Source: Zygnema cylindricum
Taxonomy: Eukaryota > Streptophyta > Zygnematophyceae > Zygnematales > Zygnemataceae
Assembly (NCBI GenBank): GCA_037447655.1
Contig: JBBHKE010001463.1
Span: forward strand, 62,001 to 126,000
Reading direction: 5' to 3'
DNA length: 64,000 nt
How positions within the stretch are numbered: the stretch's first letter is position 1; each line of letters opens with the position of its first letter. Made by a program: the position numbers and the translations under genes. The notes beneath the pieces were generated by a model, which was not told where the DNA came from, did not search any database, and saw nothing but the letters and a program-made list of their open reading frames with translations. Shown in pieces: positions 33,938-44,655 of the stretch.

Positions 33938-35420
33938 TGAATGACTGATTTGATTTTCCAAGGTTATGGGCGTAAACATCGACCGTTGGATTCAGAATCA
34001 GATACGTCATCGGTTGAACATTCCATTTTGCAACAAGTAACCTGAAGGAGGTCAATTTTCATAGTCTGAACATATAACATTGCGCCTCGTGGAAAAGTGA
34101 AAAAAAATCCTCGATGAACGCCCGATCATGTGCATACACGTCGCATAGGCCATGTGGGTTCCTCTAGGGTGGATGCGAGGCCACCAGAAGCCGCGAGAAA
34201 ATCTTCGACGGAGGATATTCTTTCACCCTCCCTGTTGCCATCCACTAATCATTTTGACATTTTCGTATCCTTTTACAAAATTTAAATTTCGTCCGCTCGT
34301 ACTGATTTTATTCGATAAATCGTATGAATCTCTTTTTACCTCCGATGGTACAGATATTCCGTTATCACCTTGCTGTAAAAGATTCTATATAGATTCGCAT
34401 GATCGGAATAGTTTCTTACGTGGAGCCAACCAACATGCGCCACGCAATAAAAAAGTCGGTTACTGACTTGACACAAGGAGCGAAGGCCTTTAGTAAGTGC
34501 ATTTTTTTTTTTACGTTTACTGACACCGCAAAATGGAACCGCGGCCTAAAGGTAGAATTCCATTAGACGAAAAGTGAGGTTCGTTACTAGACGTCGTATA
34601 AGTTCGTACAAACACATACCGCGCCGTACCTTATTTTTTTTTTGTCATACGAAATATCGTTACTGTAAAACATTCGGGAAGCTCCAATGATGTAGGCGTA
34701 ATTCTTGGCCGTTGGATATTCCACTTTTTCAGATCCGCGAAGCAATCGCGCACATCATCCAGTGTGACGTTACTCTCCTCGCGAGCAGAGTTGTACGATA
34801 CTAGATGTGTACCATAGGTACACGTGAAAAAGCAAAAAAATATCCGCTTTGAACAAGCGATCACAGGTCTACATGTTGTATAGGCCATGTGCCTACATCG
34901 TACGGTCCATATGCCGCCTTCCACGTTGGATGCAGGTGAGCCGAAAATATTTTGGCACGCTCCGTATGACATCCACTGACATTCAAAGTTTGTCGCGACC
35001 TTCAAAGTTTTGCCGCGTCTTTTTGCCATTTTGTTTCGATATTTTGACTTCTGTTTTCAAAATAAAAAATCTGGCCGCAAACTTTACGTACGAATCATTA
35101 ACAACACCGTGAATCGTTATTAGCCTTATGTACGCTATATCGGCACCCCAAAATTTTGACATTGATACCTTAAATACAATAAATTATACTACTTAATGAC
35201 GTGGACCATAATATGCCACGTCTTCCAACACTTATGACGCTATTTTTTTCTTTACACTAATAATTTCTATACACTAATAACGATTCAAGGTGTACCTCCG
35301 GTTGTACAGAAATTTCGTTCTGACTTTCCGTTTGAAGATTTTCTTTAAGATTTTAAATCTGGACTTTAACCTACGTGGCGCCAACCATAATCGAGGAAGG
35401 TTTGTTATTGGCCGAATGGA
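33938..35420. repeat. Diverged tandem duplication, unit roughly 700-1100 bp
   Basis: Segment about 34095-34440 (GCATAGGCCATGTG, TTGGATGC/GTGGATGCGAGG, TGACATCCACT-like, CGTATGAATC, ACCTCCG, TACGTGG(A/C)GCCAACCA) is repeated in diverged form at about 34830-35395. The second copy is interrupted by the MITE at 35105-35292. No conserved reading frame was seen. Confidence 0.6.
35105..35292. mobile_element. Small TA-family MITE inserted in the second tandem copy
   Basis: Left terminus CACCGTGAATCGTTATTAGC, right terminus ATAACGATTCAAGGTG then TA, 188 bp. The first tandem copy near 34340 reads TTTTTACCTCCG without insert, so the insertion site is TA; the left flanking TA has mutated to AA. Confidence 0.75.
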
Positions 35421-36944
35421 GAGTGTATAGCAATTATAATTTTATTACATTCGCGGGACGCTAATAAATTCTACCCTACTTCGTGTCGAAAAGATCAAAT
35501 CCGTCAGCAAAAGTCGATATATCGATGTCAACTTGCGAAACTGGTACTTTACTTGTTTAAGGTGCGTTCATGGTGAAAAGTGATTAGTTCTGATAAAGTG
35601 CCCCGGAGTCGTCTGACCTTTTGTTTCATCGGAAGAGCAACAAGAATCCAATACTCAGAAGGTCAGTAATGTGGTTGGTGTTCATCTGCGAAGTTGACTG
35701 TTTTCGTAGCGTTTTCGGGGAGGTGGGTTGAAATCTGAAAAAAATGTCGGCCGGACTGATCAACTTCGTGTCGTATAAACAACGAAAAAATCTTAAGATT
35801 TACATGACCGTGGCTCCAAGTCAACCGAAGAAAGCGAAATTTGTATTCTAAATCTTATTTACGGTAACTTTTTTAGTCCACTATTTCTCTCAAGACTTTC
35901 GTTATGTTGAAAACAAACCAAAATGGTGACGTCTGGTCAAGCGTCTGCAAAATTATAATTCTTTTGTCGTATGAACCCGTGCAGTACATAATCCATGATC
36001 AAGATTGAAGTTAATTTGTCGGTTGAAAAATCAAAGGTATTTGTGCTCGAATGCATTGGCTTGTGCGGTCAGGGCAGAACCGTGACCACGGACTCTGCGT
36101 TGATGGGCTTCGATGGCGAACCTGCGTGGTATGCGGCCGGCTCTGGGACGTTGGTGGTGAAGTCGTAACCGCGTCGTAATGCGCTCTGACGATATCTGGG
36201 CAACTTTCTTCAACTTTTGCGTGCGGCACACGCGACGCATTTGCGGGGCGGTACGGAGTTTCCCGAACATGCCCGAATCACCGGCCGAAAAGATTAATGG
36301 CAGCAAGTTATAACAAATTTGGGGAAACCGTGTCATACCAATCTAGAATTTTTAATTGGTCTAAATCCCACCTACTGGCCGCCAGGCCTGACCCGCGCTT
36401 GGCCGGTGGGTTTAGTGCTGAAAGAGGCGAACTCATGCAGATGAGCATCCGATGGCTATCCACCTCGAAGACCTCCGGAATATTGGCGTCTGTGCATGGG
36501 CAGTAAAAAACAAAATAGGCCGTACGATCTGGTACGGAGAGTCGTGGATTTCTGTTAGAAACGCCACTTTTCGCTTGATGGAACTTCACCCTAAAAGTAC
36601 GTTACAGTTTTCTGTATTTTTCATTTTTTTTCTTTCTTTTTACACGTCTTTCACATGTTACATGCGAAACGAGTTCGCAACATTTAACATTGTCTTGTTT
36701 CGCAGACATTTTTTTTGTTCCGCGCAAACGCTTAGGTCATCAACAACAAAAATATGTACGGTATTTGTACAAACTGACGGCAAAAACATTGACTACTTTT
36801 GACTACCGAAGCCGATCTCACAACCCGGTTAAAACAAACGGATAGCTGAAACTGGAACATAGAAATAGAAGCACCCAGCGGAGGCGGGCCAAGCTCGAAT
36901 CTTGTAAATTAGAAATAAAAAATCAAGTGTAAACACTAAACAGT
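35421..36944. other. Intergenic, nothing recognised
   Basis: GC rises locally (about 36050-36560) and short open frames occur, but none has a domain, splice context or duplication supporting it. Confidence 0.45.
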
Positions 36945-36945
36945 A

Positions 36946-37463
36946 CACCGTGAATCGCTATTAGCGTGTTGGACGCTAATTGAGGTACCCTGCTTTTTTC
37001 GGCAAATTCTCAAATAGAATTAAACATTCTAAATGTTTCTACACGATATTTGATCTAGCCCATTAAATAGGATTAATGACTCTAATATAGTGCCATTTTA
37101 AATAGTGTGGTGTACGGTCTGTCAGAGTCGTACTTTTTTGTACTTTTCTGGTAGAAAAGTAAACAAAAAAAAATTGACGCTGTCCCGTAGTCGCGCTAAC
37201 ATGTAATTGCGTAAATATTATCCGGCATTTACGGGTGTCAAAAAAACGCGACGGCGTACAATTTGAACAATTTCGTACATGCACATATTTTAGTGTTGAG
37301 ATATTTTGCACCGAAATTTTTTACAAAGCAATTTACAAATTAGAGTGTACGAAAAATTAGAATAAAAATTAGTTCAAAAAAAACGGCATTCCCAATTAGC
37401 GTAAACAACGCTAATTGTTTCATTACACTATCTATTTCATTACGCTAATAGCGATTCACGGTG
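36946..37463. mobile_element. TA-flanked MITE, A2 subfamily
   Basis: Left terminus CACCGTGAATCGCTATTAGC, right terminus GCTAATAGCGATTCACGGTG, TA at 36944-36945 and 37464-37465; 518 bp, non-coding. The core AAATAGTGTGGTGTACGGTC is present. It abuts the next element directly. Confidence 0.85.
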
Positions 37464-37465
37464 TA

Positions 37466-37663
37466 GCGTTAATGTTTTTTTCGACTCTTAAAACATCTTT
37501 TCTCCGTACACACACGTCGGATTGTAGATTTGACGATTGCGTTTGAAAGGTAATATTCACAGCTTACGAATGGCGGTCTTAAATTGAAAATTGGACAAAT
37601 GTATACGGAGAAAAGATGTTTTCAGTGGCTACAAAATTATTAACGCTAATTACGGTTCACGGT
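37466..37663. mobile_element. Small B-type element, left end truncated
   Basis: Starts GCGTTAATGTTTTTTTCG, has inner inverted arms (AACATCTTTTCTCCGTACAC and GTATACGGAGAAAAGATG) and ends TAATTACGGTTCACGGTG. Related copies lie at 43036-43260 and 43261-43460. The expected left terminus is replaced by the right end of the preceding MITE. Confidence 0.65.
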
Positions 37664-38194
37664 GAGTAAAGGAATAAATAGCGTAAAAAAAAAGTTAGTG
37701 TTATTAACACTAATCAAGATTTTTTTTTTTTTTTTTTAAATATATATACTAATTAATCCCTAACTGTAATTTGGGTTGTCCTGAATAATAAATACCCGCC
37801 CTTTCGATGTCTATAGTAATATGTGTATCCGTACAATATCTGACAATTCGTACTCCGTCGCGCTGTTCACACGGTCGACGGACGAACATATGAGAACGTG
37901 ATTTTTGTCGACGAGTTTCCATCTCTCTCTTCCAGTGCACATTCACATGTGTGCGCAATAATGTTAAGTGTCTTTTTATGCCTTTGTAATTCAAAAAATA
38001 CCATTTCGTACGAAAATAAACTGTCCGTAAGCCACACTATTTCCATCGCATTATAATTCCATTATTAACGCTAATTGAAAAAAAAACTAATTAGAATAAT
38101 GAAAAAAATAGAATTATGGATTGTATTTCGGGTTTTTTTTTTTGAAAAAAGGGCACCGAATTGGCGTTATATACTCTAATAGCGATTGACAGTG
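37664..38194 (-). mobile_element. C-type element, inverted copy of 62395-62935, one end truncated
   Basis: The reverse complement matches 62395-62935 along most of its length, including an 81-codon open frame in both copies. The right terminus is intact (AGCGATTGACAGTG then TA). The left terminus is lost at the junction with the B-type element. Confidence 0.75.
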
Positions 38195-38195
38195 T

Positions 38196-40125
38196 AGTTC
38201 ACCAAGGCAAATCGTGAAATGAAATGTAGAGTCGGTATTCTGAAGCGTTTACTAGTCAATATAAATATAGTGTAGTCCATCATCTATATAACGCGACAAC
38301 TCTTTATAATTAGTTAATTACATCCTAGGGTGATCCTACCATTTGAATTCTGGCAACCACACTTATTTCCACCATTATTGGACAATACTAAAATTATGTT
38401 ATGTTTTCTGAGGATTTCATTAGGGTACGAAAAGAGTAAGGACAGATATGTTGTACGGTGGCCTATATAGTGTGGGTGGTAACATGAAAAATGATGGATC
38501 GGAAATTAACGAAAGAGATTAGGGGTCTTTTCCATTGGAAAAGAGAGCAACCCGTTTTGATGTCGTAAGTAATAATGACAACGCAAATTAGTCTAATACT
38601 TTGTTTAGGACCTTAAGAGAAAGCTAACATTTGCAAGAAATGAAGGATTTAACACACTAAACGGCTAAGGTAGTATGAACACTTACTTTGTGCGGATTAG
38701 GGGAAACATAATGTGGGTGAACTTTTGTCTCAGTCTGTACAAGTACTAATGTTGGCCAATGTTGGCCACCCTAGGACGTGATTTGTGATATATTTCAACA
38801 TATACTATTACATATCTACCACGCAAATTCCTTTGCTTTCCTCCACTCCTCTGTAACGCCTTTGAGCAATCTAAATATCCCTACTCAACCTCCTCCTTCC
38901 CACCTCCTTTTCTTGATGTCCTGGGTTGTTACATAAGACCATTAGTAGTGTGGATTGTTAGATTTCCAAAGAATCTTAGGTTTGACATTTCCCAAACCAA
39001 TTTGAGCCGGACAATTCTCGAACTTGGGACCACTAACTAAAGCTATTAATTCACTAACCACTACACTGCGAAACCTTTTTTTGTCTCCAAGGGGTCAATT
39101 ACTTAGTAATTTCAATCATCATAACTTATTATTTTTGAGAGTACTTCGAGGTGGATGATCCATCATATTCCAATATAGGACGCTCATCTTGCTTAAATCA
39201 GCATGGATATCAAAATATTCTAAATGTTGAGACCTAAATCTTTCACTAATGTACAACCACCCTCAAGTGGTAGTCGATTACACCCAAACCACGATGGCAT
39301 TTATACCAAAATTGGCATTTAGAATTCCGCAAAATTTAAGGTTTGGCCTGTCTCACACGTTGGAAAATTGTGTTAACGTAAACTACTTGTAGCGATCGAT
39401 ACCCGATATGAAGAGAAACCAGACTAAAATAGGCCATAATAAGGATTGACCAGCCACGATATCTTGGTTGGTTGCGCAGTGATTAGCGCATTCACAATTA
39501 GAGTGAAAGGTTCTATGTACAAACATTCGTTGGCTTATCATTCCCATTAACGGTATTGTTTACTTTATACGAATCTTAACAAATTTAACCAACTGGGCTC
39601 GAACTTGAGATCTTTGACTGTGTTGACGAGCAATCATACAAACCGTAACGAGTGTATTTCTGAATTGTAATACTAAAATATCTTAAATCAATAATAACTC
39701 CATTAAATAATTATAAGAATAAACCGTTATAGTTGTACTAAATGATCATCATATATGACCGTCGCCTTTGGCGGTGTAGAAATTAATGGTTATTTGTTAA
39801 GTATTTTCTAGGTCTAAAATGAAAGGCAGAAAAGAAGCATAGGCAGTCTTCTTCTAACTCCTCTCTTCAGCTCCCACGTTTGTCGCAGTCACTAAAAGTT
39901 GAAGAGGAAGCTAGAGCCATGGCTGCCTATGCTGCTTATAGAGATAGAGAGACAGGTGGTAGATTTTGGTAGATTAACCAAAATATACCTGACGGACCCA
40001 GGATTTGATCCTGGTATCTGCCGTCCGTCAAATCTAAGTAGCTAGTAGCTTTACCCTATAGTCTAGGATCGCTACTAAGACATATAGGGTTTGACAAATA
40101 TTTAAACTGTTACGCGTGAACAAAT
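38196..40125. other. Intergenic; possible tRNA-derived repeat remnants
   Basis: Several segments have a B-box-like motif: complement of about 39000-39070 with TAGTGGTTAGTG and CAAGTTCGAGAAT, complement of 39590-39632 with TCAAGTTCGAGCCC, and plus-strand 39455-39530 with GCGCAGTGATTAGCGCATTC. None folds as a complete tRNA by eye; tRNA-derived SINE remnants are the likely explanation. Confidence 0.35.
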
Positions 40126-40169
40126 TCATTTAACTGTAGCTATAGACGTCGCGCATGGATACAGTTTTG

Positions 40170-40505
40170 TAAAAGTACGAGGTACAGTACGAATACGCAA
40201 TGGATATCGCTCATTTTGTTTCGACAGCGAAACAAGTATCGCGGAACAATTTATGCTGGCTACGATTAAAAACCGGTTTGATCGGACGACCCGAAAAGAC
40301 GTTGAGATGGCGGAATAGGATTTTGGCGGTTTTCGGTCACCGCCACATCGATCGACATGTGGCATGACAACATTGGATTCCATCATCTCCGGAGATTTCA
40401 GGAACGAATCTAGATATGAAATGTGTCGGTTAGTTAGCCATGTTGTACAATAGTCGTACAGAAAGTACACCGACACCTGTACCTTTCTGTACAATACAAT
40501 ATTTT
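40170..40505. repeat. Dispersed GTAC-rich repeat, copy 1
   Basis: Matches in reverse complement about 63470-63800. Landmarks: GTACACCGACACCTGTACCT, TGTGGCGGTGACCGAAAA and CGTCCGATC. In both places it is joined to repeat R in the same relative order, so the two together form one larger element. Confidence 0.65.
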
Positions 40506-40529
40506 GATTGGTGGCGTACTTCAGTAGGT

Positions 40530-40830
40530 AGTGTTTTAGAGAGAGATATGACTTGGAAAAATTTGGAAGATAGGACCCTCTCTCCAAGAGAGCCTCTGTA
40601 CAAAAGGTAAACTTTGACCCTCCCTAACTTACTGCTCAGGGGAGCAAATTTAGAGATTCATTTTGCTATCAACTCAAGGGAGTCGTGTCTTCACAAGGGT
40701 GAAGGTGGTCAAAGTTTTTGTTTGCCAGGGTGGCAGTTATTCTTGCTGAAACACAAAGGGGTCAGGGTTATCCTAGGTGTTTCTTGCAAGCTGTTTCTGA
40801 GGACCAATGGAGGTCTCAGAGTTGCAGGCG
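40530..40830 (+). repeat. Dispersed repeat R, copy 2
   Basis: Shares CCAAGAGAGCCTC, CCCTAACTTACTGCTC, GATTCATTTTGCTA, CTCAAGGGAGTC and a GCCAGGGTGGCAGTTATTC block with copy 1 at 29634. Divergence is substantial, so it is an old copy. Confidence 0.7.
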
Positions 40831-40859
40831 GGTCTTTATAAATTTCTAGTGTATTTTGA

Positions 40860-43035
40860 GTGTTGATGAACCATATCTCGGTATAGGACAACTCATCTTG
40901 CTTTATTCAAATTGGGTATCAAAATGTCCTAATTCTTGACATATATGGTCAAGGGCTAACATTAGTGAGATTTTACACACTAAAACCATAATAGAAGTAA
41001 CTATCAAATAAAGCTTTGCAAAACATATAAGTAGATAATAAAAATAATAGAAAAAAGGTCAAAATGAATCACACACTCAACAACTAAAAACCATGAACAC
41101 TGCAACAATCAAATGATCAGAAAGATAGACAATTTACACTTTTGTAAACCCCCCATGAACGTGGGAGGCTCTTAACAAACTTAAGAACACAATGTCGATT
41201 CGTAAATGCAGAAACAATTGAAGAAGGATAAATAGACTATACGAGTTGTTAAAGCAAAGACAAATTCTCAAGAAAACATTATGTGCATATAAAATATAGA
41301 GGGCTCTCCAATTGACAACCACAAGCTCATGCAAGACAATTACCAAACATCCACACAACTCGACTGCCATAAGCATCTCGACGGTTACGATCACGCCCAT
41401 TACCATCACTCTTAATATTTTTAGACGCGCGACCCAATCTTGCTTAAGAGGCAAATTGTGTTAAAAAATATCTTCAAAAAATATTACTCTAGAGGCGAGG
41501 TTCGCCAAAAAAAAAATGCGCAAAATATAATCAAGGTTATGAATATCTTATATACAAAATATATCTCAGTGATCACTTTTACTCTCCTCACTATCACTCC
41601 AATATTTTTGGACACCTAACTTGATCTTGCTCAAAGGGCGGGTTTTTAAAACATTATCTTCGAGAATATTGAAATAGAGGGAGAATTCGGTGAAAAAAAT
41701 TGCCCAAAACATCATGAAGAACAATGTCTCGAGGCAAAGAATAAACTTGTGAAATATAGTGTTGAGTTTTATTCAATATTTTTGAACGTGTCACGGACGG
41801 TGTTGTATTCCTAATTCATTTCACTCTTAACGGAGCAGTGAAGAACATAGATGTTTAATCACGAGTCAAAGCATTTCATGATGGATTCATTTCATCGATC
41901 ACGAATTCCACCAATCTATTCTTCATGTTATTTATTAATGCCTTACGCATGCTTAGGGCTCTCTAGTGTATGTTGAGGATACATACACCAAAAATACCTC
42001 TTTGTTCCTTTAAGGATAAGATTTTATTATAAAATCACGACTAAAATGGGAAACGTGGTGAAAGATACTGACAAAAAAAACATTGAAAGGAACAAAAAAC
42101 ACAAAGGCAACAAAAAGATAGATTTTTCTTTTCTTCCTTAAGCTTTTTCTTAGGACATCTAATGTTGGTATGGAGGGGTATATTCCCCTTACTAGCAATA
42201 CAGGTTCGTACATTACTTCATATTCATGTTAAGCATTAGTTTGACCGTGTATCCTTATTGGTGTTAATGATTTTTTATCCCAATTTTAGATTGTCGACCG
42301 TCTATCAAAAGGCAATAATCATATTTACATCATGGGCATAAAACGCATGGTAAAACACCAAAAAAATCACACATAATCGCAAGGCAAAATACAATGCTTA
42401 TAAAATGCGTTGATCGACATTGACTAAAAAAAAAATCAATACAAATAAACATGTTAGGAATCGTTAATCGGAACAACATCACCCATTTTTGAATCCATGT
42501 GAGCAATACGTCTTACTCTTCACATAAAAACTATCCCCCTACTGACCTACTCTAAATTAGGTCATTCATGTCCAACCTAGACTCATCTTCCACTTTTTCC
42601 CCCTCCTCAATGGTGGCTTCGTTGAAGTGCGTAACTGTCTTGAACTCGTTCAAATTTCACGCAAAAATGTGATGCAATGTCACTTCTTTCAATCATTTCA
42701 CGTACAACGCGAAGTATACGTCGTTACGAAAATCCAAAAAATAATGCATAATCGTAAGAAAATGAAAAAATGCACGCATGGAATAAGTAGGGATTGAGAA
42801 TAGTTGCTTTTCCATCGCAGCCGTGTTAGCAACCCAACAAGTATGCGCTGAAAAATGATGTTTTTAGTTGCAAAAAAAAATATCAACGCTAATAGTGATA
42901 CAAGGTGTAAAGTTAGTAGTGCATCGACAAATTTCCTATCGCGATAAATACGATAGCCGATATATCGGTCATCGGTTCGGCGAGGCAAGCAGATATATTA
43001 CTAAGCGAGTCCTACCAGTGAGTTGTTTCCTCGGT
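40860..43035. other. Intergenic, with diverged tandem duplication
   Basis: A block at about 41385-41515 (TCACTC..AATATTTTT.GAC, CTTGCT, AATATCTTC) recurs at about 41595-41710. A degenerate right end of a TA-family element (CAACGCTAATAGTGATACAA) lies at about 42885-42908. No gene recognised. Confidence 0.45.
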
Positions 43036-43460
43036 CTTTTAAACCGTGAATCGTTATTAGTGTTAATGTTTTTTTCGTCTCAATAATCATCTTTTATTCG
43101 TACATGTATGTCGGTTTTTAGATCTGACGGTTGAGATTGAAAGATAAGATTCTCAGCTTCCGATTGACGGTCTCAAATTGGAAATCGGACAAGAGTGTAC
43201 GGAGAAAAGATATTTAAAGTGGCGGAACAATTATTAACTCCAATAGCGATACACGGTGCAGTGTTAATGTTTTTTTCGTCTCTTTAAACATCTTTTCTTC
43301 GTACACACATTCAAATTGTGAATCTGACGGTTGATATTGAAAGTTAAGGTTCTCAGCTTCCGATTGGCGGTATCAAACTTAAAATCGGACAAATGTGTAC
43401 GGATAAAGATGTTTAAAGTGGCGAAAAATTATTTACTCCAATAGCGATACACGGTGTAGT
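43036..43460. mobile_element. Two B-type elements in tandem
   Basis: First about 43036-43260: ACCGTGAATCGTTATTAGTG to CCAATAGCGATACACGGTG. Second 43261-43460: GTGTTAATGTTTTTTTCG to the same right terminus. They share GTCAGCTTCC-like and TTCTCAGCTTCCGATTG blocks and the TGTGTACGGA inner arm. The junction lacks a left terminus for the second unit, as at 37466. Confidence 0.75.
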
Positions 43461-43660
43461 TTTTTATGGCCGATAAGGATCGTACACTCTAGTGATACGA
43501 TCTAATCATGTCCTGTCTGTCGTTTTATCCTCTCTCCGTTCAACTGGTCTATCATAGAACGGACAAAAATCAGCCACGACATCGGAAATTTTCATCCAGC
43601 GGTCACACGCGCTTCCGCTTATAAAGTGAACTTTCAGCCGCCTGCAACTTCTCCCGTTTG

Positions 43661-43672
43661 TCACGTCACGTG
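43661..43672. promoter_or_regulatory. CACGTCACGTG box upstream of the CER1-like gene
   Basis: TCACGTCACGTG contains a G-box (CACGTG) overlapping a TGACGTG-type bZIP site, about 280 bp before the start codon. A further CCACGTCA occurs near 43722. A similar TGACGTG cluster precedes the ATP6AP1-like gene. Function is inference. Confidence 0.4.
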
Positions 43673-43949
43673 TTTGCTGTCGACTTTTGATTGGTCCACG
43701 CCGCCTTCTAGATGCTAAAATAGCGCCACGTCACTCAAATTTTTGCCTTCCTTTCCTTTTTTGCTGTTCCCCCTTGCAGACGATCTCCTGTCTCCCCTTG
43801 CAAGAAAAATATGACTTGATAGGAATTCTCAGTTTCATGCTGCAGAGCTGAGATCAGGTCAAGGAGAGAAAGAGAAAAGAAGTGAAAGCGAAGTTAGAAA
43901 GTTTTCTTTTCTCTTTCATCTTATCTGAGCGAGAAAGTAAGAGTTATCC

Positions 43950-44586
43950 ATGGCTACCAAGCCAGGAGCTTTTTATGATTGGCCATGGCAAAGTCTTGGT
44001 AACTTCAAGGTGAGATATGTGATCTTTTTTTTTTTAGCTCCTTCGTGTTTTTTCTTAACTTATCTCTTTGTTTTCTCATTTGGTGACACTCTTTTTTCCT
44101 CTCTCTCTTTTTCTCTCTCTCACTGCCCTTCTCTCTATCTCAGTTCCATAGTACTCTCTGACATATTCACTTTCTCTCTCCCTCTCTCTCTCAGAAGTTA
44201 CACAGAACAAATCAAGAACTTGTTAAGATTTGGTTGCGTCTTGATTTCAGTCTAAGTATGACGTTGATGTTAATCATAAATGAGCTTATTCACTTACTAT
44301 TATGTGTCAAATGTCTGTTTGGCTCAAATATATTTGACAGCAATGTTTTTCAGTCAAACCATAGCTGGTTGTGTGATCCCGGAATACCTGAAACGGTTTT
44401 AATCAAAATTTAGAAAGGTTTCTCACACTGCCATAGGTTCAGCTGGAATGTACGTCAATAATGAGGTAAATTTTAACTTAGATTACGCATTACTACTCAG
44501 CAATGTAGGCACTTCAAACAATGTAGGTCTGTAGTGTTAGATTGGACTTCAATACTATGTCTTTTGTGAAATGTTTATATCTACAT

Positions 44587-44655
<69 letters not shown>

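Noticed and set aside
36031-36589. Overlapping open frames in the locally GC-rich stretch
   Set aside because: No domain, no splice sites in phase, and frames on both strands of similar length, as expected by chance at higher GC.
37749-37994. 81-codon open frame shared with 62587-62832 as a possible small gene
   Set aside because: Both lie in copies of the same repeat; the amino acid differences are many and include non-conservative changes, so shared ancestry of the repeat explains it.
39440-39630. tRNA genes
   Set aside because: Box-like motifs are present but no complete cloverleaf could be drawn; SINE remnants are more likely.
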